From positions 286,640 to 350,639 of the forward strand of contig JRUP01000002.1 of assembly GCA_000773965.1 (NCBI GenBank): a DNA stretch of 64,000 nt, given 5' to 3'. A program made the translations under genes and the position numbers. Shown piece after piece: positions 47,783 to 57,337 of the stretch; positions within the stretch are counted from its first letter, which is position 1, and every line of letters starts with the position of its first letter. Origin of the DNA: Enterobacter cancerogenus (GTDB lineage Bacteria > Pseudomonadota > Gammaproteobacteria > Enterobacterales > Enterobacteriaceae). A model generated the notes under the pieces. It was not told the origin of the DNA. It made no database searches and worked only from the letters and a program-made list of their open reading frames with translations.

Positions 47783-49075
47783 ATGTTCACCCAAGACGAC
47801 CTCAACTTTGACCGCCAGCATATCTGGCATCCTTACACGTCAATGCGCGATCCCCTGCCCTGTTATCCGGTGGTGGCAGCGCACGGTTGCCAGCTCCAGC
47901 TGGCCGATGGACGCGAACTGGTCGACGGAATGTCGTCGTGGTGGGCAGCGATTCATGGCTATAACCATCCTCGTCTCAACAAGGCGCTGACGCAGCAAAT
48001 GGCGCAGATGTCACACGTGATGTTTGGTGGCATTACCCATCCGGCAGCCGTTGAACTGAGCCGCCAGCTTGTTGCCATGACACCGGAAGCGCTGGAGTGC
48101 GTGTTCCTTGCCGATTCGGGGTCGATTGCCGTCGAAGTGTCGATGAAAATGGCGTTGCAGTACTGGCTGGGGCGCGGTGAAACGCGACAAAAATTCCTGA
48201 CGTTAAAACGTGGCTATCACGGCGATACTTTTGCCGCCATGTCGGTGTGCGATCCGGAAAATTCGATGCACAGTCTGTGGCGCGGCTATCTGCCCGAGCA
48301 TCTGTTTGCCGCTGCGCCGCAGTGCGGTTTTGATGACGAGTGGAACGATGCGGACTTCGCCGATTTCGCCCGGTTAGCCGAGACGCACCATCGCGACATT
48401 GCCGCGGTGATCCTTGAACCGATTGTGCAAGGCGCAGGCGGCATGCGCTTCTATCATCCACGCTATTTACAACAGGTGCGCGAGTTGTGCGATCGCTACG
48501 GCATCCTGCTGATCGCCGATGAGATCGCCACCGGCTTTGGGCGCAGCGGCAAGCTGTTTGCCTGCGAGCACGCCGGGATTACGCCAGATATTCTCTGCCT
48601 CGGTAAAGCGCTGACCGGCGGAACCATGACGCTCTCCGCCACGCTGACCACGCGCGAAGTGGCCGACACCATTAGCCGCAGTGCGGCAGGCTGCTTTATG
48701 CATGGCCCGACCTTTATGGGCAATCCGCTAGCCTGTGCGGTGGCGGCAGAGAGCCTGACGATGATCAACGAGGGGCACTGGCCCGCGCAGGTGGCAGCCA
48801 TTGAACAGCAACTGCGTCGTGAGTTGCTGCCGTTGCGTGAACATCATGCGGTGGCCGATGCGCGTGTGCTGGGCGCGATTGGTGTGATTGAAACGCGTTC
48901 ACCGGTCAATATGGCGGCGCTGCAGCAATTCTTTGTCGAGCGTGGCGTATGGATTAGGCCGTTCGGCAAGCTGATCTATCTGATGCCACCTTATCTGATT
49001 TCTGCCGCAGAGTTGGCGCAGTTAACCCAGGCGGTGCGCGCGGCATTGGACGTTGAGGCACATTTCCTGGCCTAA
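47783..49075 (+). CDS. bioA: Adenosylmethionine-8-amino-7-oxononanoate aminotransferase BioA
   Basis: This class III PLP aminotransferase of 430 residues makes DAPA, with SAM as amino donor. Motifs are DGMSSWWAAIHGYNHP, LIADEIATGFGRSGKLFACEH, and the PLP Lys in LCLGKALTGGTMTLSATL. The N-terminus (MFTQDDLNFDRQHIWHPYTSM) fits E. coli BioA, which supports the ATG at 47783 even though no ribosome site fits between it and the operator; I recall a similarly tight arrangement in E. coli. Confidence 0.96.
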   Translation: MFTQDDLNFDRQHIWHPYTSMRDPLPCYPVVAAHGCQLQLADGRELVDGMSSWWAAIHGYNHPRLNKALTQQMAQMSHVMFGGITHPAAVELSRQLVAMTPEALECVFLADSGSIAVEVSMKMALQYWLGRGETRQKFLTLKRGYHGDTFAAMSVCDPENSMHSLWRGYLPEHLFAAAPQCGFDDEWNDADFADFARLAETHHRDIAAVILEPIVQGAGGMRFYHPRYLQQVRELCDRYGILLIADEIATGFGRSGKLFACEHAGITPDILCLGKALTGGTMTLSATLTTREVADTISRSAAGCFMHGPTFMGNPLACAVAAESLTMINEGHWPAQVAAIEQQLRRELLPLREHHAVADARVLGAIGVIETRSPVNMAALQQFFVERGVWIRPFGKLIYLMPPYLISAAELAQLTQAVRAALDVEAHFLA

Positions 49076-49145
49076 GCGAACTGGAAGTGGCGCGCGTTTT
49101 CCACCATGATGGAGAGCACACTGCACAACGGAAAAAGGAGAAGTC

Positions 49146-49622
49146 ATGCGCGTAGTTAGCCAGGATTTTAAAGACGGCGATAAAATGCCCGAACGTCACG
49201 TTTTCAATGGGATGGGACGTCAGGGTGACAATCTGTCTCCCCATCTGGCGTGGGATGAAGTGCCTGCTGGGACAAAGAGCTTTGTCGTGACCTGTTTCGA
49301 TCCAGATGCACCCACCGGTTCTGGCTGGTGGCACTGGGTCGTGGCAAATATTCCGGCTGACGTCACCGAGTTGCCGCAAGGTTCCGGTTCAGGCGTGGTC
49401 GAACTGCCTCAAGGTGCAATTCAAACACGTACCGATTTCGGTCAAACCGGTTACGGTGGCGCAGCACCACCACAGGGTGATCCGCATCGCTATATCTTTA
49501 CTGTGCACGCGATGGACACCGATAAGATTGATGTCGACGCAGGCGCGAGCGGCGCCATGGTCGGCTTTAATGTGCACTTCCATGCACTGGCAAGCGCGTC
49601 GATCACAGTTCTGTATTCTTAA
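49146..49622 (+). CDS. ybhB: YbhB/YbcL family Raf kinase inhibitor-like protein
   Basis: This 158-residue PEBP-fold cytoplasmic protein has the conserved FDPDAPTGSGWWHWVV ligand-pocket segment, the GYGGAAPPQGDPHRY motif and a VHAMD strand. The family binds phosphorylated small ligands; the physiological role in bacteria is unclear. AAAAGGAGAAGTC precedes the ATG at 49146. It lies between bioA and pgl as in E. coli. Confidence 0.94.
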   Translation: MRVVSQDFKDGDKMPERHVFNGMGRQGDNLSPHLAWDEVPAGTKSFVVTCFDPDAPTGSGWWHWVVANIPADVTELPQGSGSGVVELPQGAIQTRTDFGQTGYGGAAPPQGDPHRYIFTVHAMDTDKIDVDAGASGAMVGFNVHFHALASASITVLYS

Positions 49623-49628
49623 AATGAG

Positions 49629-49650
49629 AACGGCGCCGAATGGCGCCGTT
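49629..49650. terminator. Bidirectional terminator between ybhB and pgl
   Basis: AACGGCGCC (49629-49637) pairs with GGCGCCGTT (49642-49650) around a 4-base loop, followed by TTA on the plus strand. It lies between convergent genes. Confidence 0.8.
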
Positions 49651-49656
49651 TTATCA

Positions 49657-50652
49657 TCAATCCAGGGTGTGAATCACCACCCACATCGGGCCTTGTCCCA
49701 CCGCGTAACGCGCCAGCGGTTGCAACAGACCACGATCGGCAATCTTGTAGACTTCGATATGGTGCGACTTCTGTCCTGCCGCCACCAGATACTGACCGCT
49801 GTTGTCGATATTAAAGCCGCGCGGCTGGGTTTCGGTTGGCTGATAACCTTCAATCGCCAGCACTGAACCATCTTCGCTGATGCTGAATGCGGTAATGGTG
49901 CTGCTGGTGCGGTCACAGGCGTAGAGGAAACGGCCGTCTGGCGTGATATGGATATCTGCCGCCCAGCGCGTGTCGCTGAAATCTTTTGGCATCATATCCA
50001 GACTCTGCACACGCTCAACCTGACCATGCACGTTGCTCAATGCCCACACATCCACGGTGCTGTCGAGTTCATTGACCACATAGCCATAATCGCCATTCGG
50101 ATGGAAAGCCATATGACGCGGGCCTGCACCTTCAACCGTGGTGACCTGCGACTGCTCGCGCGGTGCCAGAGTGCCATCGGCGTTAAGCTGGAACAGGCAG
50201 ATACGATCCTGCTTCAGTGCTGGCACAAACAGCGTTTGGTTGCTGAGATCGATATTGGCTGAATGGCAGCCATCCATGCCGCCAATCACCTGGCTTGGGG
50301 CTTGCGGCAAACCATCGCTGTCGATCGGGCTGATGCTAACGCATGCATCATTGTAAGAACCGCAGAACAGGAATTTACCCTGGCGATCGGTCGAAATGTG
50401 CGTTGGGCTGCCCGGCAGTGGCGCTTCACCCGCCAGACTCAGGGAACCATCGGCCGCAATGCGGTACGCTAACACGCGAAAATTCGGACGAACGCCGACA
50501 TAGAGGAAATCTTTCTTCGGGCTCACCACCATAGGCTGCACCTGGCCGGCCACATCCGTGACCTGCAATAACGTCAGTGCGCCATCTTCCTGCAACTGCC
50601 ATGCGTGAATCTGCTGGCTCTCTGGACTGGCGGTATACACGACTTGTTTCAT
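49657..50652 (-). CDS. pgl: 6-phosphogluconolactonase Pgl (YbhE type)
   Basis: This seven-bladed beta-propeller enzyme of 331 residues hydrolyses 6-phosphogluconolactone in the pentose phosphate pathway. Repeated blades end in motifs such as [28 protein letters not shown] and [29 protein letters not shown] is typical of the YbhE type. The ATG at 50652 follows AAGGAAAA; an upstream frame to 50724 is unsupported. It is divergent from ybhA. Confidence 0.95.
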   Translation of the reverse strand: MKQVVYTASPESQQIHAWQLQEDGALTLLQVTDVAGQVQPMVVSPKKDFLYVGVRPNFRVLAYRIAADGSLSLAGEAPLPGSPTHISTDRQGKFLFCGSYNDACVSISPIDSDGLPQAPSQVIGGMDGCHSANIDLSNQTLFVPALKQDRICLFQLNADGTLAPREQSQVTTVEGAGPRHMAFHPNGDYGYVVNELDSTVDVWALSNVHGQVERVQSLDMMPKDFSDTRWAADIHITPDGRFLYACDRTSSTITAFSISEDGSVLAIEGYQPTETQPRGFNIDNSGQYLVAAGQKSHHIEVYKIADRGLLQPLARYAVGQGPMWVVIHTLD

Positions 50653-50801
50653 GCGTTTTTCCTTATTCGCTGCCTGATGAAAGGGATAACTGTAGCGCGT
50701 TTCATTTTGCCGCGCTGGATTCATTTGTGCCCTGTTTTTTGTCTCAGGGCCGCTGCCGGGTGTAGACTCAATGCTTTGCTAACTCCCGGACGGAAAGTGT
50801 A

Positions 50802-51620
50802 ATGAGCTACCGCGTAATCGCCCTTGACCTCGACGGCACCCTGCTGACCCCTACTAAAACCATTTTGCCTGAATCGATCGAAGCTTTAGCCCGCGCACAA
50901 CAGGCGGGGGTCAAAGTGCTGATTGTGACCGGTCGCCACCACTGCGCCATTCATCCTTTTTATCAGGCGCTGCAGTTGGATACACCCGCAATCTGCTGTA
51001 ACGGCACCTACTTGTACGATTATCAGGCGAAAAAGGTATTGGCTTCCGATCCGCTGGAAAAAAGCCAGGCGAGCCGCGTGATTGAGATGCTCGATCAGGA
51101 GAACATTCACGGCCTGCTGTATGTCGATGATGCCATGCTGTATCAGGAGCCGACAGGCCATGTGACCCGCACCCTGAACTGGGCACAATCCCTGCCGGAA
51201 GCGCAGCGTCCTCTGTTCCTGCAGGTGACAAGCCTGGCGCAGGCCGCGCTGGAAGCGCAATCCATCTGGAAGTTCGCCCTTTCCCATCCTGATACCCGTG
51301 CATTACAGCAGTTTGCTGAGCGCACTGAAGCGGAACTCGGTTTGGCGTGTGAATGGTCGTGGCACGATCAGGTGGATATTGCTCAGGCAGGCAACAGCAA
51401 AGGCAAGCGTCTGGCGCAATGGGTAGAAAGTCAGGGCTTGAGCATGCAGGACGTGCTGGCGTTCGGTGACAACTACAATGACCTGAGCATGCTGGAACAG
51501 GTGGGCTTAGGTGTGGCGATGGGCAATGCTGATGACGCGATCAAAGCGCGCAGCAAAAAGGTGATTGGCACCAATCTGGAGCCAGGTATTGCCGAAGTGA
51601 TTTATCAGGAAGTCCTGTAA
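50802..51620 (+). CDS. ybhA: Pyridoxal phosphatase YbhA (HAD family)
   Basis: This Cof-type HAD hydrolase of 272 residues is an ortholog of E. coli YbhA, which dephosphorylates pyridoxal phosphate and other sugar phosphates. The motifs are IALDLDGTLLTPT (nucleophile Asp), VTGRHH, Lys in NSKGKRL, and GDNYNDLSML. The ATG at 50802 follows CGGAAAGTGTA. It is divergent from pgl and convergent with modC. Confidence 0.92.
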   Translation: MSYRVIALDLDGTLLTPTKTILPESIEALARAQQAGVKVLIVTGRHHCAIHPFYQALQLDTPAICCNGTYLYDYQAKKVLASDPLEKSQASRVIEMLDQENIHGLLYVDDAMLYQEPTGHVTRTLNWAQSLPEAQRPLFLQVTSLAQAALEAQSIWKFALSHPDTRALQQFAERTEAELGLACEWSWHDQVDIAQAGNSKGKRLAQWVESQGLSMQDVLAFGDNYNDLSMLEQVGLGVAMGNADDAIKARSKKVIGTNLEPGIAEVIYQEVL

Positions 51621-51629
51621 GCACAGGAT

Positions 51630-51692
51630 GTTCGCGGTGCGCATCACGGCGCACCTTGCGAATGCTTAAGGTGCGGCCGCTGCTGCACCTCA
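51630..51692. repeat. Two short hairpins after ybhA
   Basis: GGTGCGC (51636-51642) pairs with GCGCACC (51649-51655), and AGGTGC (51669-51674) pairs with GCACCT (51685-51690). The region resembles other GTGCGCA-bearing intergenic repeats in this window. The rest of the gap to modC shows nothing further. Confidence 0.55.
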
Positions 51693-51775
51693 TCGTTAAT
51701 AATGAGGGTCACACCGGGCAGCGTTCATCCGGACATCGCACACATTTTGTCTTATCGCCCTTGATGACCCTAAGG

Positions 51776-52834
51776 TCAAGCCGTGATCGCCACGCTCTTA
51801 ATTTGCGCATACAGCCATTGATCGGGCCGGATCCCCAGCTCATCTCGCGCCCAGGGGGAAATTCGCGCCCACAGTTCGCTAATGCCAATGCGCAACTTCA
51901 CTTCCACCTGATCGTCAATCTCCAATAACTCGACCACCTGAGCCGGCAGGATATTGCGCACCGAGGTGTTTTGCGGCGGCTGCAAGGCCAGCGACACATC
52001 ACCGGACGCGATACGAATGCGCAGTGCGGTTTTCAGCGGCTGGTTGACGCGGCTTACCCAGATATGTTGATCGCCCAATGACAGTGCCGTCATCGGATAA
52101 TCGGGATGCTGCTCCAGAACCTGCACTCTGAGCACGCTACTGCGATCGGCAATCGGCAGCCACGGACGCATGGCCGCACTGCTCCATACCTTCTCCAGCG
52201 AACCAAAGGCTTTCACTTTGCCGCTGTCGAGCACCAGCACGTTGTCCGCCAGTTGCAGAATTTCATCCAGGCTGTGCGAGACATAAAGAATCGGAATATC
52301 GACCTGTTTCGCCAGCTTTTGCAGATACGGCATCAGTTCGCGTTTGCGTGGCAGATCCAGTGACGCCAGCGGCTCATCCATCAATAAGATGTCGGGCGCG
52401 GTAAGCAGTGCACGGCCAATCGCCACGCGCTGTTTCTCGCCGCCTGACAACGAGGCCGGAAATCGGCTCAGCAGCGGCTCAAGGCCCAGTAATGCCACCA
52501 GCGCGTTAAACTGCGGCTTCATCGCCGCAGCCATCCCGTATTGCAAATTGCCACGCACCCGATAGTGCGGGAACAGCCGTGCGTCCTGGAACACATAGCC
52601 AACGCGGCGTTTTTCCGGCGGCAGATTGACCTGCGTCGCCGAATCAAACAGTAGACGATCGTTGAGCTGAATCTGGCCGCTTTGCGGCTGTGTCAAACCG
52701 CCAATCGCGTTGATCAGCGACGTTTTGCCCGCACCGGATACACCGAAGATCGCCGTAATGCCGCTGCCGGGGATCTGCACGTTGACGTCCAGTTGGTGAT
52801 CGCCCAGCAGCTGGGAAATATTGAGATTAAGCAT
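51776..52834 (-). CDS. modC: Molybdate ABC transporter ATPase ModC
   Basis: This cytoplasmic ATPase of 352 residues powers molybdate import. The ABC domain has Walker [10 protein letters not shown], signature [16 protein letters not shown] and Walker [15 protein letters not shown]-terminal MOP/TOBE domain (about 290-352) binds molybdate and can inhibit transport. The start at 52834 shares one base with the modB stop. A longer frame to 52924 is out-of-frame modB. Confidence 0.96.
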   Translation of the reverse strand: MLNLNISQLLGDHQLDVNVQIPGSGITAIFGVSGAGKTSLINAIGGLTQPQSGQIQLNDRLLFDSATQVNLPPEKRRVGYVFQDARLFPHYRVRGNLQYGMAAAMKPQFNALVALLGLEPLLSRFPASLSGGEKQRVAIGRALLTAPDILLMDEPLASLDLPRKRELMPYLQKLAKQVDIPILYVSHSLDEILQLADNVLVLDSGKVKAFGSLEKVWSSAAMRPWLPIADRSSVLRVQVLEQHPDYPMTALSLGDQHIWVSRVNQPLKTALRIRIASGDVSLALQPPQNTSVRNILPAQVVELLEIDDQVEVKLRIGISELWARISPWARDELGIRPDQWLYAQIKSVAITA

Positions 52835-53526
52835 CAGGCTGCCCCCAACCGCTTGCGGCCCCAGCGTGCCAGCAACTCGGAAGCCACTAGCGATAACAGC
52901 GCCAGCGCAATCGCCACCACACACAAGCGGGCGGCGGTGCCTTCTGCACCGGGGGTTTCAATCAGGGTAAACATCGCCGAAGGAATGGTGCGCGTTTCGC
53001 CGGGAATATTGGAAACGAAGGTGATGGTGGCGCCAAATTCACCCAGTGAGCGGGCGAAGGCCAAAACGGTACCGACAATGATGCCGGGCAGCGTCAACGG
53101 CAGCGTGATAGTAAAGAACACCCGCCAGCGACCGGCACCCAGCGTGCGTGCTGCCTGTTCCAGTTTGGTATCCACCGCTTCCAGCGCCAGACGAATCGCC
53201 CGCACCATCAAAGGAAACGCCATCACTGCTGAAGCCAACACCGCGCCCTGCCAGCTAAAGGCCAGGGTGAAACCGAACCAGTCGTAAAGCCACTCGCCGA
53301 TAAATCCGCGTCGGCCCAATGCAATCAGCAACAGATAACCCACCACCACGGGCGGTAAGACCAGCGGTAAATGGATCACGCTATCGAGCAGGGTTTTGCC
53401 TGGAAACCGGCAACGCGCCAGAATCCAGGCCATCATGATGCCAAACGGCAAGCTAAACAGCACCGCTACGCTGGAGACTTTTAAGCTGAGAAAAACGGCC
53501 TGCCATTCGGGATCACTGAGTATCAT
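52834..53526 (-). CDS. modB: Molybdate ABC transporter permease ModB
   Basis: This inner-membrane permease of 230 residues has five to six helices and the EAA-type cytoplasmic loop [20 protein letters not shown] that contacts ModC. The ATG at 53526 overlaps the modA stop (ATGA), so translation is probably coupled. Confidence 0.96.
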   Translation of the reverse strand: MILSDPEWQAVFLSLKVSSVAVLFSLPFGIMMAWILARCRFPGKTLLDSVIHLPLVLPPVVVGYLLLIALGRRGFIGEWLYDWFGFTLAFSWQGAVLASAVMAFPLMVRAIRLALEAVDTKLEQAARTLGAGRWRVFFTITLPLTLPGIIVGTVLAFARSLGEFGATITFVSNIPGETRTIPSAMFTLIETPGAEGTAARLCVVAIALALLSLVASELLARWGRKRLGAA

Positions 53527-54296
53527 TTCTTCGGCGCAAATCCATACTGTTTAAACACAGCAGCGGCGTCCGGCCCCTGCAAATATTTGTAGAAGGCTTC
53601 AACCGTTGCGTTCTGATGATCTTTTACCACCGCCATCGGATATTCCACTGGCTTGTGGCTATCGTCCGGGAAGCGTCCTACCACCTGCACTTTGTCACTG
53701 GCAACCGCATCAGAACCGTACACGATGCCATACGGTGATTCATTGCGTTCAACCAGCGCCAATGCGGCACGGACGTTGTTAGCCGGTGCAAGCTGCGGCG
53801 ACACCGTATCCCACGCGCCCAGCTTTTGCAGGGCTTCTTTGGCATAAATCCCTGCCGGGACATGATCCGGATCGCCCACCGCCAGACGCTCGCCTTTCAG
53901 CAAACTTTTCCAGTCAGTTTTTGCATTGATAGTCACCGCTTTTGCGCTGTCGCTTTTCGGTGCCACCAACACTAAATCATTGCCCAGCAAGGTGTAGCGG
54001 GTGTTCTCCACCACACTCTTTTTATCCACTGCGTAGTCCATCCACTGCTGGTCAGCAGAGATAAACAGATCGGCCGGTGCCCCCTGTTCGATCTGGCGCG
54101 CCAGCGTCGAGGATGAGGCGAAGGACGATACCACTTCAACGCCGATTTTTTTCTGATATTGCGTGGCAATATCCTGCATCGCATTGGTTAAAGATGCCGC
54201 AGCAAACACGGTGATCTTCTCTGCCGCCACAGCGTGACCGGCCATAGAAACAGTCAGTACGGTAACAGCAGCCCAGCGGTAATTGATTTTCAGCAT
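53523..54296 (-). CDS. modA: Molybdate-binding periplasmic protein ModA
   Basis: This 257-residue periplasmic binding protein has a signal peptide ending at GHAVAAEK. Molybdate-contact segments are FAAASLTNAM, FASSSTLARQIEQGAPAD and GDPDHVPAGIYAKEAL. An AAGGAGTAAAAA site precedes the ATG at 54296. It is the first gene of modABC, with a ModE site about 20 bp upstream. Confidence 0.96.
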   Translation of the reverse strand: MLKINYRWAAVTVLTVSMAGHAVAAEKITVFAAASLTNAMQDIATQYQKKIGVEVVSSFASSSTLARQIEQGAPADLFISADQQWMDYAVDKKSVVENTRYTLLGNDLVLVAPKSDSAKAVTINAKTDWKSLLKGERLAVGDPDHVPAGIYAKEALQKLGAWDTVSPQLAPANNVRAALALVERNESPYGIVYGSDAVASDKVQVVGRFPDDSHKPVEYPMAVVKDHQNATVEAFYKYLQGPDAAAVFKQYGFAPKK

Positions 54297-54312
54297 TTTT
54301 TACTCCTTGTTA

Positions 54313-54336
54313 CGTTATATATTCGATAATACAACG
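54313..54336. promoter_or_regulatory. ModE operator before modA
   Basis: CGTTATAT (54313-54320) and ATACAACG (54329-54336) form an inverted repeat (7 of 8) with an 8-base spacer, matching the E. coli ModE-site pattern CGTTATAT-N-ATATAACG. ModE-molybdate bound here would repress modABC. Confidence 0.8.
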
Positions 54337-54391
54337 TGGGAACAAATGCTGTCATGAACTTAATATCGGCAGAATTGAGGGGAAGTTAAAG

Positions 54392-54415
54392 AAAAAACGC
54401 CCGCTGAATGCGGGC
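54392..54415 (-). terminator. Terminator after acrZ
   Basis: On the minus strand, CGCCCGC and GCGGGCG pair around ATTCA, followed by six T. Confidence 0.9.
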
Positions 54416-54425
54416 GCTTATAAAA

Positions 54426-54584
54426 TCAGTGTTGCGAGCTGTTGGCAGGACGATCGTCGCGGCGGCCAAATTTGGAGATGACGTTGAACACTTCACCCAG
54501 GCCGTAAATCAGACCGAGCATAATGGCCATCACAATTGGCACCATGATGACAGCCACAGCCAGGCTTTTAAGCAGTTCCAGCAT
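54426..54584 (-). CDS. acrZ: AcrAB-TolC efflux-associated small protein AcrZ
   Basis: This 52-residue single-helix inner-membrane protein binds AcrB and tunes the substrate range of the AcrAB-TolC pump. It starts [20 protein letters not shown], nearly the E. coli AcrZ sequence, and continues [21 protein letters not shown]. The Ser/Asn/Gln-rich tail (NSSQH) is slightly longer than in E. coli. A GAGG site precedes the ATG at 54584. It lies between modA and modE, its E. coli position. Confidence 0.95.
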   Translation of the reverse strand: MLELLKSLAVAVIMVPIVMAIMLGLIYGLGEVFNVISKFGRRDDRPANSSQH

Positions 54585-54701
54585 GGAAACCTCACGCAGA
54601 AAATAAAAAAGTGATTGTAACGGTTAGGGAAAAAAACGCACTGCCCTTTTCGTGCTTTTACTTTTGGCCTTACACTTGTCGTACTCACTTAAGGAGCTGA
54701 C

Positions 54702-55484
54702 ATGCAGGCAGAACTTTCTCTTCACATTCGTCTTCAGCAGAAGCTGTTTGCCGACCCTCGCCGCATCGAACTGCTGAAACGCGTGCAGGAAACCGGCTCC
54801 ATCAGTCAGGGCGCTAAATTGGCTGGCATCAGCTACAAAAGTGCCTGGGACGCCATCAACGATATGAACCAAATGGCTGATCAAACCTTAGTCGACCGCG
54901 CCACCGGAGGCAAAGGCGGCGGAGGTGCGCAGCTGACACGCTATGGCGAGCGTCTGATTCAGCTGTTTCACCTGATGGAGCAGATCCAGCAGAAAGCTTT
55001 TGATGCGCTGCAAAACGACAGCCTGCCGCTCGACAGTTTACTGGCGGCGATTGCGCGCTTCTCCCTGCAAACCAGTGCGCGCAATCAGCTATTTGGCACG
55101 GTGATGGCGCGCGATCACCATCAGGTGCAGCAGCACATTGAGGTTCAGCTGGCCGACGGCGTCACGCGTTTGCAGGTGGCAATCACCGAACGCAGTGCCG
55201 AACGTCTGCAGCTCGACAGTGGCAAAGAAGTGCTAGTGCTGATCAAAGCACCGTGGATTCAGGTGAGCCGGGATGCGGTAAACAGCGATAATCAATTGCA
55301 GGTAACGATCAGCGCCATCGAGCCGGGTGAACAGGTGAGCGAAGTATTGATGACATTGCCGAGTGGTGAAACCCTGTGTGCAACGGTGAACAACGGGCAG
55401 GTGCAACAGCAGAATCTGCAGCCTGGCAGCAGCGTAACCGCCAGTTTTAATGCGGAACACGCCATCATCGCCACACTGCTCTGA
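54702..55484 (+). CDS. modE: Molybdate-responsive regulator ModE
   Basis: This molybdate-sensing transcription factor has 260 residues. The N-terminal winged helix-turn-helix contains SISQGAKLAGISYKSAWDAI. The paired C-terminal MOP domains (about 125-260) bind molybdate (NQLFGTVMARDHHQVQQHIE, VLVLIKAPWIQVS). It represses modABC and activates moa in E. coli, and matching sites lie before both operons here. AAGGAG precedes the ATG. modF follows after 76 bp. Confidence 0.96.
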   Translation: MQAELSLHIRLQQKLFADPRRIELLKRVQETGSISQGAKLAGISYKSAWDAINDMNQMADQTLVDRATGGKGGGGAQLTRYGERLIQLFHLMEQIQQKAFDALQNDSLPLDSLLAAIARFSLQTSARNQLFGTVMARDHHQVQQHIEVQLADGVTRLQVAITERSAERLQLDSGKEVLVLIKAPWIQVSRDAVNSDNQLQVTISAIEPGEQVSEVLMTLPSGETLCATVNNGQVQQQNLQPGSSVTASFNAEHAIIATLL

Positions 55485-55560
55485 AAACCAGGCCATGATT
55501 TGACATCGTCTGCGTCGCTCGCTACAACTGAGTAACACGATGCATAAAACGGAATGAATC

Positions 55561-57033
55561 ATGGCTTCATTGCAAATTTCGCAAGGCATATTTCACCTTA
55601 GCGACACCCGAGCACTGTCCCTCAACGATCTGACTCTCAAAAGCGGCGAAAGCTGGGCCTTTGTCGGCGCCAACGGCAGCGGTAAATCCTCCCTGGCGCG
55701 CGCACTTTCTGGTGAACTCTTGCCGGGTAAAGGCGCGGTTACCCAGGACTTTCAGCGTCGCACGCGCCTCTCGCTGGAGCAGCTGCAAAAGCTGGTGGCG
55801 CAGGAGTGGGAACGCAATAACACCGATCTGTTGAGTGAAGGCGAAGACGATACCGGTCGCACTGCCGCACAGATCATTCAGGATGAAGTGAAGGATGAGT
55901 CGCGCTGCCAGGCGCTGGCCCAGCAGTTTGGTATCACTTATCTGCTCGATCGCCGCTTCAAATACCTCTCCACCGGCGAGACGCGCAAAACGCTGTTGTG
56001 CCAGGCGCTGATGGCGCAGCCGGATTTGTTGATTCTTGATGAGCCTTTCGATGGACTTGATGTGGCCTCACGTGCCAGCCTGGCAGAGACGCTGAGCGAT
56101 CTGCATCAGCAGGGCTTCAGCGTGGTGCTGGTGCTCAACCGCTTTGACGATATTCCTGACTTTGTGCAACAGGTCGGTGTGCTGGCCGAGTGCACCCTGA
56201 CCCACGTCGGTGAACGTCAGGCGATTCTGGCGGAAGCGCTGGTGGCGCAGCTGGCACACAGCGAAAAGCTTGACGGCATGGCTTTACCAGAAGCGGATGC
56301 GCCGGATCAGTTGCCGCAGTTGGCAGAAGACGCGCCACGCGTGATTCTGCGCAATGGCGTGGTGTCGTATAACGATAAAGCGGTGATCGATGGGCTGAGC
56401 TGGCAGGTGAATCCCGGCGAGCACTGGCAAATTGTGGGGCCCAACGGCGCGGGTAAATCCACCCTGTTAAGCCTGGTGACTGGCGATCATCCGCAAGGCT
56501 ACAGCAACGATTTAACTCTGTTTGGTATTCGTCGCGGCAGCGGTGAAACCATTTGGGACATCAAACAGCACATTGGTTACGTCAGCAGCAGTTTGCATCT
56601 CGATTATCGTGTCAGCTGCAACGTGCGCACCGTGGTGCTGTCGGGCTTTTTCGATTCGATCGGCTTGTATCAACCGGCGTCCGACCGTCAGAAAGCGCTG
56701 GCGCGCCAGTGGCTAGCCTTATTGGGTATGGACAATCATCTGGCCGATGCGCCGTTCCACGGTTTGTCCTGGGGCCAGCAGCGCCTGGTGCTGATTGCGC
56801 GTGCGCTGGTCAAACACCCTACCTTGTTGATTCTGGATGAGCCGCTGCAGGGATTGGATCCGATTAACCGCCAGCTGGTGCGCCGCTTTGTTGATGTGCT
56901 GATTGGTGAAGGACGAACGCAGTTACTGTTTGTCTCACACCATGCCGAAGATGCGCCGCAGTGTATTACTCATCGCCTGAGCTTTGTGAAGCAGGATGAA
57001 GGGTACGGATTCCAGCAGGATGATTTGCGCTAA
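55561..57033 (+). CDS. modF: ABC ATPase ModF
   Basis: This 490-residue protein has two fused ABC ATPase domains. Walker A loops are GANGSGKSS (about 39-47) and GPNGAGKST (about 294-302); Walker B segments are LLILDEPFDGLD and LLILDEPLQGLD. The family lies next to modE in enterics and is tied to molybdenum handling, but its partner is unknown. The ATG at 55561 has a GGAATGAATC context. It forms a unit with modE. Confidence 0.94.
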   Translation: MASLQISQGIFHLSDTRALSLNDLTLKSGESWAFVGANGSGKSSLARALSGELLPGKGAVTQDFQRRTRLSLEQLQKLVAQEWERNNTDLLSEGEDDTGRTAAQIIQDEVKDESRCQALAQQFGITYLLDRRFKYLSTGETRKTLLCQALMAQPDLLILDEPFDGLDVASRASLAETLSDLHQQGFSVVLVLNRFDDIPDFVQQVGVLAECTLTHVGERQAILAEALVAQLAHSEKLDGMALPEADAPDQLPQLAEDAPRVILRNGVVSYNDKAVIDGLSWQVNPGEHWQIVGPNGAGKSTLLSLVTGDHPQGYSNDLTLFGIRRGSGETIWDIKQHIGYVSSSLHLDYRVSCNVRTVVLSGFFDSIGLYQPASDRQKALARQWLALLGMDNHLADAPFHGLSWGQQRLVLIARALVKHPTLLILDEPLQGLDPINRQLVRRFVDVLIGEGRTQLLFVSHHAEDAPQCITHRLSFVKQDEGYGFQQDDLR

Positions 57034-57052
57034 CCTCGTTGTCATCCACACC

Positions 57053-57071
57053 GCCCCTGCATCGTAGGGGC
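57053..57071. repeat. Hairpin after modF
   Basis: GCCCCT (57053-57058) and AGGGGC (57066-57071) pair around a 7-base loop containing CATCGT, followed by an AT-rich stretch (ATATTTATG). It may be a terminator remnant. Confidence 0.5.
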
Positions 57072-57153
57072 ATATTTATGCTTCAATCCGGTCGCCAGCT
57101 AAACCCTTTTACATTGTCGTGTGTGCATTGGTATGCACCTCATTGAATAGCTG

Positions 57154-57247
57154 ATGTAACCGCTACCATTTACTCGCCTGGTATTTCAGCAAACGCGCGC
57201 TATAACCCCACAAAATGAGAATCGTCACCTTGTGTAAACGATACCAT
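57154..57247. promoter_or_regulatory. Paired GalR/GalS operators upstream of galT
   Basis: ATGTAACCGCTACCAT (57154-57169) differs by one base from the reverse complement of the E. coli internal gal operator. GTGTAAACGATACCAT (57232-57247) differs by two from the E. coli external operator. Their centres are 78 bp apart, closer than the roughly 114 bp in E. coli. The pair would allow looping repression of galTKM. Apart from these sites and the hairpin, the 304-bp gap holds nothing I recognise. Confidence 0.75.
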
Positions 57248-57337
57248 TTATCCAGACTGGATCACGCTTTGGGGCTGGCCTTTGTGCTACCTTGATCGCA
57301 GTGATTTTGATCCGTTTGCCGTTTACCAGGACTCGTT

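Noticed and set aside
57034-57337. Remnant of galE
   Set aside because: No stretch in the gap translates to GalE-like sequence in any frame that I can see.
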